DNA from: Geosiphon pyriformis | Lineage: Eukaryota; Glomeromycota; Glomeromycetes; Archaeosporales; Geosiphonaceae | Direction of reading: 5' to 3' | Length of the DNA stretch: 64,000 bases | Assembly: GCA_016748015.1 (NCBI GenBank) | Contig: JAAOMT010000697.1 | Coordinates: 825,152-889,151 of the forward strand | In this document: positions 20,421-36,078 of the stretch, piece by piece | How positions within the stretch are numbered: the first letter of the stretch is position 1 | How the letters are laid out: the number at the start of each line of letters is the position of its first letter | Position numbers and translations under genes: made by a program | Notes under the pieces: generated by a model | Database searches by the model: none | Told to the model about the DNA's origin: nothing | What the model saw: the letters and a program-made list of their open reading frames with translations, nothing else

Positions 20421-21247
20421 CCTTCAGGTTTACTATAAAAGAATTATTAGCTTGAGAAATGTTGAAAGTAATAAAACAAGTAAGATAAAAAACAAAAACT
20501 TTTTTTTCAAAAAAACTGCTTTTTGGGGAATTTATACATAGAAAAAAAAAGAAGTTTTTGTATTGTATTAAATAATAATAAAAATAAAAAAATAAAAAAA
20601 TATAAATTATATTTTTTTAATAATTAAGACTATTATATAATATTATATTTATTATATATTAAAATAATAATAAAAAAAATCATAAAGTTTTTAATAAAAC
20701 AATATAAATATTATGAATTTAACAAAATTTTAATATTAATTAAGATTTTAAATTTAATTGTTATTATAAATAAAATAATAATAATAATTATTATTATTAT
20801 TAGCTTTTTACAATTCAATTTTTAATATTAGTAAAAAATTAAAAAAAATTAAAAAAAAAATTAATAAATTTTTTGTTTTTTTTAATATAATATTGTTTTT
20901 TTGTTGTTGTTGTTGTTGTAACAAATTTTATTTTTTATGTTTTAAAAAATATATAATGTTTTAAAATATATTTTGTTAAATATATAAATCTTTATATAAT
21001 TTATTTTATTAAAATGCTTTAACTAAATTACTATTTATATATATATTTAACATATATATTTAACATATGTATATATTTCATATTAAATGTAATTTATGGA
21101 TTTTTTACATGTAATCAGCCATTCGAAATATAATTTATACAAAAATTTGATTGCATATAAGTTTATATCCAGTTATAAAAACATAATAATATATATAAAT
21201 AAATTTTTATTGGTTTTTTAAAAAAAAAAATTAAATTTTACAAATAA

Positions 21248-21279
<32 letters not shown>

Positions 21280-21549
21280 ATAAATTGAAATTTAATAAGA
21301 AAATAAAGTTTTTTAAAATAAAAATATATTTTTTTTTAATATAAATTTTAATGCTTTCAGAAAGTTTGGCTCAAACAATTATCTACGTATATGCAATAAG
21401 AAATATTACTTTCTATCCCACCCTCGATTAATTTATATAAACCATTTTTATTTTTAATAATTAATTCAAAAAGTTTAATTTTATAATTTATAATTTTTTT
21501 ATAGCGAATATTTTAAATTTATTAATAAAAATCAAATTTTTATGTTAAT
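20421..21549. other. AT-rich spacer with a LINE-tail relic and (AAT)n run
   Basis: Low-complexity A/T DNA. A weak copy of the LINE tail (TTTTTTACATGTAATCAGCC at about 21101-21120) suggests another eroded minus-strand LINE end. A TTG run (about 20902-20918) and an AAT run (21250-21278) are present. I see no gene. Confidence 0.6.
21250..21278. repeat. (AAT)n microsatellite
   Basis: About nine uninterrupted AAT units in AT-rich DNA. Confidence 0.9.
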
Positions 21550-22230
21550 AGAGAGTTTGCGCTACAATGATTTTCTTTGTAAATTTACCTGTAGCCACAA
21601 ATTTGTGGTTTGTACAAAGAAATTTAAAATCGGAATTCTTTGTAGATCTCCTCTACAAGTAAGAGATTTTTGTTATCTAATTTTTTGCAATCTGTAGCCC
21701 AAAAGCTGACAAGGTATGTCTTACAATATGTCCAAACCTAAGAGAGATATTCTCGAACCTATTTTAAGACTGTGGACCATTTTTATTGTTAGTGAATAAG
21801 CATTCACTATACTAACTGATGGAATTCGGAAGTGTTCAACAAGTTGTTCTATCTGTGTTTTGTTGAATCTATAAGCCGTTGTCTTCAATATACTTTTCAA
21901 AACATTATTGTCACATTAATCATATAAAACTTTAATCTTCATACTGGAAAAATGCTACACACGTTCCCTCATCGAAGTGCATTTAGATCAAGTCTCGTAT
22001 TAGGAATCAATGGACGTTCAGGTTCAAATATTGTCTTCATTGTTATGGCCAGTTGCTGTTGACGCTTATGAAGTAGTAGCAGAAGTGTAGCCATTCGCAG
22101 GCTGTCAAAAGTCAAGTTCTCGGACTCCATATGATGAGATTTGATACGCGTTTGCATTAAAATTACGTGACATCACTAGCCAATTGCAGAAATAAATTTA
22201 CAAGGAAAATCATTGTAGCGCAAACTCTCT
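21550..22230 (-). mobile_element. 681-bp TIR element, PIF/Harbinger-like remnant
   Basis: Terminal inverted repeats of about 38 bp: the left end AGAGAGTTTGCGCTACAATG plus ATTTTCTTTGTAAATTTA has its reverse complement at 22193-22230 with one mismatch. Flanks show AAT on both sides (21547-21549 and 22231-22233), a 3-bp duplication as usual for PIF/Harbinger; the boundary could also be read as a 2-bp TA. Inside, the minus strand holds a 62-codon frame (21969-22157, MATLLLLLHKRQQQ and FEPERPLIPNTRLDLNA) and, after a frameshift, YRFNKTQIEQLVEHFRIPS near 21830-21880, resembling the helical N-terminus of Harbinger transposases. No DDE core remains. Confidence 0.75.
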
Positions 22231-23106
22231 AATATAATAATTAATATAAGTATTTTATTAAATATGAAAAAACTTTTAATTAATAATATAAAAGTTTAAC
22301 ATTGACTTTCAAACCAAAATTACTTCAATTTATTATTTAATTATTACAAAAAATTATTTTTATTATTATTTATTAATTGTATTAATTATTTTGAGTTATT
22401 ATAAATTATAAAATATTACAAAAACAAGAAAAACTTGATATTATACTTTTACAATTTGGTTTTGAAAATAAATATATATAAAACGATAAAAAAACTTTTA
22501 CATCATTCAAATTTTACGTTATTCTAGTAATCATTTAATTTCATTTTTGAACCAAAATAAATAACCATTTAAAAAATCGAAAATCACACTAGCTCTCAAA
22601 ATATTTCACGGTTTTGGCCAGCAAAATAAAAGGATTTCAAAACAGCAATTACTAATTAGTTCTCTTTGTGGCTTTCCAATTAAACATGACAGTTGAAAGT
22701 TCTGATATAAATTTCTGTACTTAATATGCATTTAAAATTCTTGATTTTATGTATTAATACGAGTGAAAATAGCAATTATATGTACAACTAGATGAGAGGA
22801 AAATTGCAAAGCTAAAAATGATACTTGATTCAAGGGAAAAAATAAGGTAAAATAAGAGAGAAAAAAATTACAGATTATAGTAAAATATGACAGGAATGAA
22901 GAGAGAATGTTTGTGTGATGAAGGTGTTTGAGTTCCTATACATAGAACAGAAATACAGAAAATCAATCTTCAATGGCATGCCATGGTGAAAAACAAAAAT
23001 TTAGAGAATAAAATCAAGTGTCATGTGGTGGTGATGGGGGAGGGGGTATCCTGAATTTTCCTCTCTGGTTTGGGAAAATTTACATTGAAGATAAAATTAT
23101 TAAACT
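22231..23106. other. AT-rich flank and 3' region of the TMEM41-like gene
   Basis: Marks the edge of the gene island. AT content falls toward 22900 and the last 100-200 bases are probably the 3' UTR of the gene ending at 23107. No ORF, RNA gene or repeat of note. Confidence 0.5.
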
Positions 23107-24341
23107 CTATTTTGAGGAAACAGAAGGTAAAAGTCCATCAGTGGAAGATGTCGAAGACAATGATTCATCGGTTAATTTTATTTTTTGTTCTACACGTCTT
23201 TTTAGAAATACCGGAATCAAAACAGCAAGACCAATCAAAGTCAGTGCACCAACATTTGCCCAAGAAAACATGTGAAAGTCGGAGGCACTTGTCATCTGGT
23301 TGATCGTAAGACCAGCTTGTACGTGAATAATTGATGGTCCGGCAACTCCAAAGAATGTCCCAACTAAAAAAATGCTCAATGGGATTCCAACATGTGGAGC
23401 CGCTATATTAGCGAACCAATTTGGTGGGAAAGGGACTAATCGAAGTATGATCAGGTAATTTAGGAGATGATTGGAATGATTTTGAAGATGACTGGCTAGC
23501 AGATCAAGTTTTTCGCTGAATCGTTCTTTTACAAAGGCTCTACCAAATCTTTGGGAGATTAGGTAACAATTTGTTGCACCAATTGCAGAACATGTACAGA
23601 CAATTATCAAGGCAACTGGCATCCCGAACAATGCACCACCCAAGACTGAAAGCCACATGCTTCCAGGTATTGAGAATGTTTGTAGACTGTGGAAAGAGGA
23701 GAAGAAGGTCAAAGTTATGGTTATTTTTAACAAGGTAATTGAAATATCCAAGACTAAAAATGACAATTTCCCAAAAAAATAAGATCATATTAACTTACAA
23801 TATATATACAATGATGAATACAGTCATCACATTAAAATAGGATTGCTCCATGTATGAACTTAATAATTGATTTAGAGATTGAAGTTGTTCAAAGTTTTTC
23901 GGTAATTTCAGGAGAGCCCGATCTTTACTTTGGAATGAATATATTTGAAGAGAGAAAGGGTTAAAAAAATTGGAATTGAAATTGATATAAATTGGGTACG
24001 AGTTCGGGAATTACTCTCTCAGGAAAGTAAAAAAAAAAAAAAGGAAAAGAAAAAATTTGAAAAACTCACGCGTCTATTGGGGGTAAAAACAAATGTATCA
24101 CTAGATAGACCAACCCAACTGATAAAGCGAATAACACCACCAGCTGTGACAAGGCCAATATTGTTTTCCAACCACGGGCTGCTTTTGTCATAGGGAACTG
24201 TTCCTCGCCTACGTTTACAATGGCTTCGTAACCTTTTACCCCATCCTCTACTGTTATTATAACATAGGAAGCATGCTTTTGACTATTCTTTAGTAAAGGT
24301 GTGACCTCATTCACGATAGACGGACCGAGACTTTGGCGCAT
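23107..24341 (-). CDS. TMEM41-like VTT-domain membrane protein
   Basis: Three exons: 24341-24070, 23927-23799 and 23686-23107. They join in frame to 326 residues with donors GTGAGT and GTAAGT and acceptors CAAAG and CCACAG. After a polar N-terminus and one membrane helix (about 60-85), the VTT/DedA-like domain starts at FLQTFSIPGS. Its hallmarks are visible: a GGALFG loop, CSAIGATNCYLIS, and RLVPFPPNWFANIAAP, close to the TMEM41 RxxPFxPNWxxN signature, followed by GTFFGVAGPSIIHVQAG. Family members are ER lipid scramblases needed for autophagosome and lipoprotein biogenesis. The tail is basic then Ser-rich. No lesions. A TATA-like run lies about 110 bases upstream. Paralogous TVP38/TMEM64 proteins are the alternative assignment. 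Confidence 0.9.
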
Positions 24342-24448
24342 ATTGATTAAAGATTATATTTTATGTGGTGATGGGAGAAAGTGTTAACTTGTCAGTTGAA
24401 CTTTTTTTTTTTAAATTTTTCATAAACGAGACAGTGAAGTTTGATTAG

Positions 24449-24469
24449 TTTATTTATATATATATAATG
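24449..24469 (-). promoter_or_regulatory. TATA-like run upstream of the TMEM41-like gene
   Basis: A TTATATATATATAATG stretch about 110-125 bases before the start codon, in DNA that is otherwise less extreme in A/T alternation. Position fits a core promoter; there is no experimental support. Confidence 0.4.
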
Positions 24470-26483
24470 CATGGGTTAGTAGAAGAAATCTGGGTGGATC
24501 ATGATTGATTGATGACGAGAAGAGGCTCGATCCTGCGCAAAAAAGGTAAATCAAAAATCCATAATTTTTTTTAGGTTCACACGTTCAATGAATTATCTAT
24601 GTTTCACAAGAAAAACCGGACATTTCAAAGCCGATTTTTCCGGAATATTGGATCACAAAATTTAAGCTAATTTTCTTATACCATTGTTTTCATTTCCATT
24701 TATTGAAACACTATTAATAATAGTAAAAGATTAGACTAGGGAATTTCATGGTTAAAATAAAATAAAATAAAATAGATTGATTAATAATGTTTTGAACCGC
24801 TGAGCTAGTCATTTTATCTTTCATCTATCAAAACAAAAAATTACATCATCACACATCATTTTCTTTTGATCATGATCTGATAAGAAATCCTAAAGAATTG
24901 AGTCTTTTTTTCAATTAGTTTAGAAAGATAATCATAATAAAACTACCAAATGCATGATTATACTTGCTCTTTTAAAGTTTGTATCGGGATTTTGGAGAGT
25001 TTCGAGTGATCTGTAAAATGTAAATGTAAATATAAATATAAATATAGATATAAATATAAATGTAGATATAAATGTAAATGTAAATTTAAATGTAAATGTA
25101 AATGATGACTCGGTATAGAAGCTATTTTATCAACACCATATTCATATATGGTAACGATTTTTTTCCTCATTATTATAAACTATGACAGTTTACCAAAAAA
25201 TACCTTTTTTTACTTTTTTTGATACATTTGTCAATTTTCTAGGTGTTACTATTTGAATGACTAACCCATAATGTACAGGTTCTCCCTAATCCCTAATGTC
25301 ATATGCAGAATGCTGTTTGTTTAAAAACAATTTCCTGAAAATCTATTATTCTCCTATTTTGAAATAAATGCTCATTAAAAAGTCATGTGCATTCAATAAA
25401 GATAATACAACATCTAATATTTAGAGATACGAATTTATTATCATTTGCATAACAATAGTCAGTTGACTTTCTAGAGTTGGATGTAATTGAGTAATAATAA
25501 TACCTCGAACACCCATTATATGACTGTACTTTTTTTTTTTACCCCACATTTGCTAAATGGTAATTATTAATTCAATCTTCATGATTGTGAGAAAAACTTT
25601 ACCTAAATTGGAAATTAGGTGATTAGTTACGATATAAATTTATTTGTGTTATTAAAATAATAAAATACCTTTTAATGGTTAGATGGAAAAACAATTCATT
25701 AGTCATTACTTAATATCACTGCCCAGAGAAAAAATATGTGGGTTCATCTGATATACTCATAATATTTTTCCCGTTGGAAAAAATATTTTCCTGGACAGAT
25801 ATCTTCAAGATTCTAGCTAAAATTACAATTTCATAGACGTACCCCTACTTACTCCTGAATTGGTTATGGCGAACGATATCTCCATCTTTGGTCCCATGGA
25901 AAAATTCTAAATGAAAGGAAAAAACAATGTTAAAAAAATTTTTCATAATATTTGTAATAAAAAAATTTATCCAAATAATTATTAACCATCCCGTTTTATA
26001 AATGTTTTTTTGTTTATAATAATAATATGACCAGAAAACAAAGAAATCAAGAGCAATATGAAATTAAGTAAAAAAAAATACAAAATTATGGTATTGTGAC
26101 AAAGTTAGCAAAATAAAATTCGTATGCGAGAATATAAGAAGCATGAAATTATGCTATTTTCTCACTTGAATAATTGGCATTTTTTCCATTCTTTTATCAC
26201 AACCCATCACAGATTATTAACTTTTGCCACAATACCTATACCTCCATTTACCTTTTACCTTAATATAATTATGTTTTGCAATTTTTTTATTAATTTTTTG
26301 GTTTAATAATACCTTTAAATTTTTAATGTTTTTTTGCTTATATAAATAATTATAACAACAAAAAATCTTAATTAAATGACAATAATTTAATAAATACAAG
26401 TTATTTATAGTTTAAAAAAAAGCAAAATTTTAAAAAACTATTTTTCTATTTTTGATAAAAATACTTTTGTATACTTTTCGAAA
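24470..26483. other. Intergenic region with a hexamer tandem repeat
   Basis: Two kilobases between the TMEM41-like gene promoter and the helicase stop. Contains the TAAATG/TAAATA array at about 25017-25106 and AT-rich patches. Short open frames on both strands (24958-25170, 26124-26399) are translations of repeats or A/T runs. I see no conserved gene. Confidence 0.6.
25017..25106. repeat. Hexanucleotide tandem array (TAAATR)n
   Basis: About fifteen units of TAAATG, TAAATA and TAGATA variants in a row. Units are grouped: G-type at both edges, A-type in the centre. It is flanked by unique sequence. Confidence 0.9.
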
Positions 26484-29384
<2,901 letters not shown>

Positions 29385-30399
29385 CTGAAATTTTCAAGAT
29401 AATCAAACATTAATGTATTCTGATTATCATTTTTATAGTGAATAAAAAATAAAAATTGATTTTTTTATTAAATATTTTATTGAGTATTAAATTTTTAAAA
29501 CTGTTATTCAATAAACAATTTCATAGTAAAAAAACTTCAAAACACAACTCATATGTATATATATAATTAAGTTTAATTTTAAATTAGCATAATGATTGAA
29601 ATAAAATAATTTTAATTTATAAAAAATCATAATTGCAATTTAATTATAAGTTTTATTTTAAGTTAAATTTTTTTAAACTTAAAAAATAACTATTATTTAA
29701 TTTTAAACTTATTTTTACAATAAACATTATATTATTATAATTAAATTTTTATTTTGAATTAAACATTAATATAAATACAAAAATCAATTTAAATATTATT
29801 AAAATAATTAACAACTAATTTATTATTTTAACTTGTTATAAATATATTTAGTTAATTGTATTTTTGCCAATTTAAAATGTATTTTATAATATTATAAAAT
29901 GTGTTCTCTTTTAAAAATATTCATATATGTAAACATATTTTGTTTTCTGTAATAAAAAATTAACTTCACAATAAGAAACCATAATGCTTCAAATAAAAGA
30001 AACAAATCAGTTCATTGTTAAACAATAACCGTGGCCAAATTAAATATTAAGTGTAAATTTTGACCTATGATATAAATGTTGCCGATCACTAATTTTACTT
30101 AAACAAGTATCATACAGAAATTGAAATTGCAGAAAATAGGGTCCTTCAAATTCGTTTTACCTCAAATAATAATACAAGACTTGGCCAGCAGAGCCAACAC
30201 GTAGAATAAAGGATACCGAGAATTTTGGAAGATATTACCCATAGCGACCCCTGATATGAAAACCAGTAAATCTAAAAAGGATCTTCTGTTGGAAATAACA
30301 ATAAATCCAAACCAACAAAATGGGTGTTGCTGCTACCTCAAAATTAGAGTTTCTAGAAAAAACTTCTTTGGACCTTTGTAATCGACTCTTAATATATTA
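29385..30399. other. Intergenic region, helicase promoter and MPP-beta 3' flank
   Basis: AT-rich, about 1 kb. The first hundred bases upstream of 29384 would be the helicase promoter; the last 200 or so are the MPP-beta 3' UTR, which is less A/T-rich. No ORF over 60 codons and no RNA gene recognised. Confidence 0.5.
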
Positions 30400-32293
30400 C
30401 TAGTATCGACCGGTGGCCATATCACCACGTACACGGTTATAATCTGGAAGGCCTTCCACTAATCATAATCAATAATAAGTTATAATTTACTTTGCCTTTT
30501 TCTCCTAAAGATAAGAAATATTTGGGACATAAAGTTTGTTCCTTACCAGGCCCCACACCGACAACAGCAACATCTTTGTCCCAGAGGTATTCACCAGCAG
30601 CTCGTCTTATATCATCAACAGTCACCTTAGAGACTAGTGCTTCCACTTCTTGAGGTGTGTTTCTCTTACCAGTGGTGATTATCTGACGACCTATATCTTC
30701 AGCTACGGCAGTTGTGCCATCAAGACCTAATAAAAGCGAAGCTTTTAACTGTTGTTTGGCTCGCTCTACTTCAGCTTCTGTGACTGAAGTATGCAATCTG
30801 TCCACGAAAAATATCTAAATTAAAATATGTTCAAATACGGAAAGTTCAATCACAAAGGGATACTTCATTTTATACCTCCAAAATTCCTTACAGGTAAAGT
30901 GCAATAAATCATCTAATTGCTCTTTATTTTCCGATATGAGATATATTCCAAATAAACCAGTGTCACTGTAGCTCGTGTTGAATGCTTGAAATGAATTTGC
31001 AAGCTGATTTTTGTGGATTATGTGAGAAAGTCGTGATGATAAATGAGGAGCAGAACCAAGAGACCGATCCCATGTTCCAATTATAGACTGTGCAACTAGC
31101 ATTGGATAGTAATCTGGAGAGTTCCATCCAACTCCTTCGACAGCTATAGCGATATGAGCTTGTGGCAAGTCGTCATTCCTCACGCGCACCTCGGAACCAG
31201 TAAACGGAGGCTTTTCACCACGAGCAATATCATGACCATAGGGATTCTCAGATGGGGGGAGAGAAGAAAAATGTTTTTCGGCCAGTTCAACTAACTCGTC
31301 ATGATCAACACCTCCCGTACCAACAAGAACCATACGATCTGCGGTGTAATTTTTTGCTACATAATCGACGAGATCTTGCCGTTTTAACGAAAGGATGTTT
31401 TCTTTAGGGCCAAGGATAGTACGCCCCAAAGAATGTCCTGATATTTTCACAATGTTTATTTTATTATTTTGGTAAATATGCCTAATAAAAGTCAGAGAAA
31501 AAAAATATAACTAATCTTCAGAAAGCTTTGTAAGAAGTACCTTGAAATGCAGTGGCGTGCAAATGATCAAAAACAACTTCTTCGAGCAGTTTATCTACTT
31601 CTTCTTGCTCCCTTATTATAACCTCACGTTCACGCTCTACAGCAGCCTCATCCAATGTAGAGTTCTGAAGAATATCAGAAAGAATTTCCACTGCGGTATG
31701 AGCATCATTTTTGAAGGTTCTCGCATAGTAAACTGTTTGTTCCCTCGAAGTGTAAGCATTTAAATGCGCCCCAATATTTTCAATAAACAGCTCAAGTTGA
31801 TGCTGGGATCTTGATTTAGTTCCCTAAATAAAAATATATATCGATTTTCCAATCGCAAATTTTTAGTTGATCAGACTGAAAAAAAACATGTTGATCCAAA
31901 TGCTTTCAAGTCAAAATTTTTACCTTAAAAGCCATATGTTCAAGAAAATGGGCCGCACCGTTATTACTGGCATTCTCAGCCCGGCTCCCGGCATCAATCC
32001 AAATGCCGACGGTTGCAGTTTGAGCATAGGGATTAGTTTCTGTTGCAACTGTGAGACCACTGGAAGTAAGACTGCTCCGCGTTAGAGTTTGATTAAAGTT
32101 GGTTTCTGAAGCAAACGGGCGTCCGAGCTTTACGGGCAAGGAGATTCGAAATGATGTTTAGCAGGGTGTTTGGTTTGTTTTCCTCCTTCTTCACTATTGG
32201 AAAAAAGCTTTTTGCAAGTTGCTTACTAACTTGTCTGACCAGTCTACGACCAACAGGAGCCCTCAAGGCACTAGAAAATAAGCGAGAGGCCAT
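30400..32293 (-). CDS. Mitochondrial processing peptidase beta subunit
   Basis: Six exons (32293-32231, 32127-31924, 31823-31541, 31437-30876, 30797-30547, 30458-30400) join in frame to 473 residues, the normal length. The N-terminus [20 protein letters not shown] is an arginine-rich, Ser-rich mitochondrial presequence. The M16 zinc site HFLEH is present near residue 80 with the distal Glu in [13 protein letters not shown], so it is a catalytic beta-MPP and not a degenerate core-1 subunit. [17 protein letters not shown] stretch and a C-terminal M16 domain follow, ending DMATGRY. MPP removes presequences in the matrix together with an alpha subunit. I chose Met at 32293 over an upstream in-frame Met because the presequence starts there. 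It is divergent with the armadillo gene, 531 bp apart. Confidence 0.94.
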
Positions 32294-32824
32294 GGGTGTC
32301 AAATAACTTGACAAAGGTTCTAACAACGAAAATTGGGAGAATCCACTATGATGAAGACAATTAATTTTATTAACCAATGAAAAAAATTTTACTTTATGCA
32401 ATTTTCAATCAAATTTATTTATTATTTCTAATCAAATAAAATTTGGGTTAAACAAAGATTTAAATCTTATTGCTGAATAATTTTTTTAACAATTTTGCAA
32501 AATTTTAAAAATTTCTGTTATTAAAATCTTTGACTAAAAACAAAGGAATAATTATATATCCATAATAAAATTTGCAAATATCAAAGCTTAGGAGATGAAA
32601 AGCAAAAAAAACGAAGGATAATGTGGGGAACGCCCACCTTCAAAATTGGATGTGGGTTTTTTTGTTGGTCCAAAGACCCAACATCAGATGTGCCACTCCT
32701 TTTTAGACGCGTTATTCGTGCCTCAGCTAATTTGTGGCGTCTCTGATGTCATATGCAGTGTGCCCATACATTGTTCTTTCCAACTAGCTTTAGGCTTACT
32801 CCTTCGCAGTTATTAATTTATTTA
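32294..32824. promoter_or_regulatory. Shared divergent promoter region MPP-beta / SmgGDS-like
   Basis: 531 bp between two start codons. GC content rises at 32610-32770, where C-rich blocks (GGGGAACGCCCACC; an ACGCGT hexamer at about 32706) stand out against the AT-rich surroundings. A bidirectional promoter is likely from layout. Specific factor sites cannot be assigned. Confidence 0.5.
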
Positions 32825-35800
32825 ATGTCTAATAAAACAGATCAAAGTAAGTAGCATTTTGTAGAGCTTTTACCTGATACTGTAATAAAGCACCATTAAC
32901 CCCGTCTTTATAGTTAATTTTAGTATAAATCAGCTGGAATCTTTGCTAGGCCAGCTCAGCCTTTCTAAGGGTAATATTTTAAATTTTTGACTTGTCTTTT
33001 GGTTGAAATTTGGGATGGGGAATTTTTTCCAGAGATCGTTATTGAATTATTACACCTAAATTTTGTCAGAACCTTATAACCTAACCACTAGTATCTCCAA
33101 TTTAATTTCTGGCCTCCAAAGTTGTAAACAAGCCTTATCTGCCCAGAATACAGAACGAGACGCACGAGAACACTGGTGGGGCTTGGTGACAAAGGCTGGA
33201 GAAATTTGTGCGACCTTTGCAAAAACTGGTGATTAATTTATAGAGTTTCTGTTGGATATCGATTTAAAGCATTTATTTAAGCTGTAGGAATTCTCTTTTT
33301 GAAATTCAAAAAAATTAGATAATGCTCGTGGCCCAATAGGATCATCTGGTACAATAGAACTAGCCGTTGATTTTCTTCGACTCAATACAACAAATGAATA
33401 TCCATCGGCTAATGTTCAATGCCTTCGAGTACTGGCAAATCTGTGCATAGATAATGGTGATAACATAGATGGTGCTTAAGTTTAGACCTGTTTGATTATC
33501 TTTTAATTAATTGATTGGTTGGTTGGTTTTGTCTTTAATTATTTAGAACAAAATCGAAAGAGAACATTAGATTCAGGTGGAATTGAAGCGATTTTATCGA
33601 ATTTCAATCACAAAAATAATTTAGAAATTCTTCGAACAGCATCTGGTACATTATTGAATGCCGGGCTTGAGTATGGTAAAGTACGAAAAGGGTTGATTTT
33701 TAAAGGTCCTGAAGTCCTTAATTCACCGAAATTTGGGCTCTTTAGACCCAATAAACATCGAGATTTTACGCTTAGGAGGATTGGAATCGCTGGTTTGGAT
33801 TCTAGAGCCTGATAATGTATTAATCAAGGACATTGATTCAGCTCGTACAACTGTTCATTTCACCGCTCGGGTTATTTTGAATCTGATTGGGACAGGTCTC
33901 GTTTAATCTTCTTGCCATTATGTGATCAATATTATTTTGTTTTTTAATATTAAGACATTTCCCTCCGTTCACAGATGAAGGGAAAAAGAAATTTGCTAAC
34001 GCAGCAGCGTTATCTTCTTTGATTAATTTATTATCATATGCATCATCGCCCGAGGCAACTGAAGAGGATATTGATATACTAGAAATTGTTATAGAAATTT
34101 TAGAAATTGTGGCTTTAGAGAATGGTAATTGATAAATTTGAAAATTCCTCATTCTTATAAAATATCGAGATTTAACTTTCAATGCATTCAACTACTAGAT
34201 GAAATACAACAAATTATTGTTCTTCAAGGTCTCCTTATTCCATTATTAGATTACTTGGAATATTCGAAGCCTCCTAATGAAAATGATCAAAGTCTAAGCA
34301 AAAAGTATGGAGAATGGAAAGCGGTAGTATTGAAAATAGTAGTTGCTACTACGATGACCGGTATTTTCGACATTTTCTTTCCATCCTTGTATGTTCGATT
34401 TCCGCTTATTGAATAGAATTGCAATTATTCATAGATAGCAATATGAACGTATTATTTGATAATGGTGTTATACTGGATCGATTCTTCCAGTGGTTGAATA
34501 TAGGGTCATCACGTGACGATCTGCAAATCTGTGCTGCTTTATCGTTGGGAAATTTGGCAAGAAATGGTAAAACAATACTATTTTATTCTTTCCAATATCT
34601 TAAACTGCTTTGCTTATATTTATTTCAATTTAAACCAAATAGATGCTCATTGTATTAAATTAGTGCAGGAATTCAATGTAGTTAAACCATTAATTCAAGC
34701 TTTGACTAGCTCTGCAAAAAATTTTAAAATACAACATGCAGTGGTTGGGCTATTGAAAAATTTGGCTATACCTGGTAAAGATTTAATCAAAATATAAATA
34801 ATCCGAATTAAAGATCGCTAATATCCCAACTTTTATTAGTAAGTAATAAAGCCCCCATTGGATCAATGGGTGTTATTGAACTGGTATCACCACTTCTATC
34901 ACAGGATACGATTCAACCGATTCAAGTTGGTGTAGTTGGGATTCTAAAACATCTTTCAGTTACCAATGGTTAATTCTTTTTATGCTTTATCACTTTTTAC
35001 TACATATCAATTTTGTAAAAAAATTTTAACTTTGACATCTTTACCCTAATCCATACCTTTTCTTAGCATCTAACTCCAAGCGAATAATACTTGGCGAACA
35101 TGTACCCGACATTGCCGATTCCCCTAAACCTCTTTCCCGACTTTTATCAGTAATCCAAAACACTGATGACATTTCCGTTCGAAGTGAAGGAACTCGTGTA
35201 CTGGTGAATTTAATTAAAAATATATGGAGTCAAGATTGTTTTTCAACGCTAGGTAAAACAGCCTTTCAATCGATAAACAAATTTTTACCATATATGTTCT
35301 CGAATTAATTATCAAAAAAAATCGGTGATTCCTTCCCTCAAAAGATAGAGACTTGGTTTTTCACCTACGATCCAGATTAAACACTCTTGAGGTGGTTCAA
35401 CCGATTAGTAAAATGATAACAGAATCGAAATATCCACTGTTACAGAATGAAGGCATTATCGGATTAACGTTACTTGTAATAGATGATTCAGCTAATTTGC
35501 GAGGCAAGTAAATTTTACTCTGTTTTGGATTATTTCTCAAACACCTGAACCTTATCATTTCATGCCTGTTTGAATTACTCCTTGACATCTATTGAAAGTA
35601 GGGTCAAACCCTTCCCTGGAAGTGCTGACAAATAATCAGAATGATGGATCAGTCGCGAACTCGCAAATTCCATCCAGCGATTCCAATCCAATACCCTCTT
35701 CCTCGACGTCTTTACCATCCTCCTCAGCCCCCCTGATCGATTTCATTCTCGCCATTATAATTAATAATCAAGAAAAATATCCTGACGAAATGAGAATTAA

Positions 35801-36078
35801 TGCATGTGGTTTACTTGAGAAAGCAGTCAAAACATCTAATAGATCATGTGAGTAATTTCTTTTTGGGAGATCTATATGTCAAATATTTGATTATTTACAA
35901 ATTTTTCAATCCAGACAAGCAATATTTCCGTGATCACATTCCCAGCTCGCTCTCACCTTTATTGGATCCTTCCCGAGTAAGGCCTGTATCTGAGATGGTT
36001 AAACGTGATGTTGAAAACCTTTTACGTGACTTGGATTATATGGATTCAATCATTTATGCTAACTCTGATCTTTTGTAG
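32825..36078 (+). CDS. Armadillo-repeat protein, SmgGDS/RAP1GDS1-like
   Basis: Many short exons on the plus strand. First exon ATG...CAA A then GTAAGT; the next joins at an acceptor to give INQLESLLGQLSLSK, then EPYNLTTSISNLISGLQSC and DNARGPIGSSGTIELAVDF. Repeated three-helix ARM units are visible throughout: NVQCLRVLANLCIDN, CAALSLGNLARN, HAVVGLLKNLAIP, VGVVGILKHLSVT, EGTRVLVNLIKN. A Ser/Pro-rich low-complexity loop sits at 35640-35730. The protein ends MDSIIYANSDLL. SmgGDS binds small GTPases of the Rho/Rap type with C-terminal polybasic regions and acts as chaperone or exchange factor. Order and exon style suggest this family; other ARM proteins are possible. No lesions seen. Confidence 0.75.

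Noticed and set aside
24958-25170. 70-codon His/Leu/Tyr-repeat ORF
   Set aside because: Produced by translating the hexamer array in one frame.
30400-32401. Upstream Met (32401) as the start of MPP-beta
   Set aside because: It adds 36 residues not typical of a presequence, whereas MASRLF at 32293 begins a classical one.
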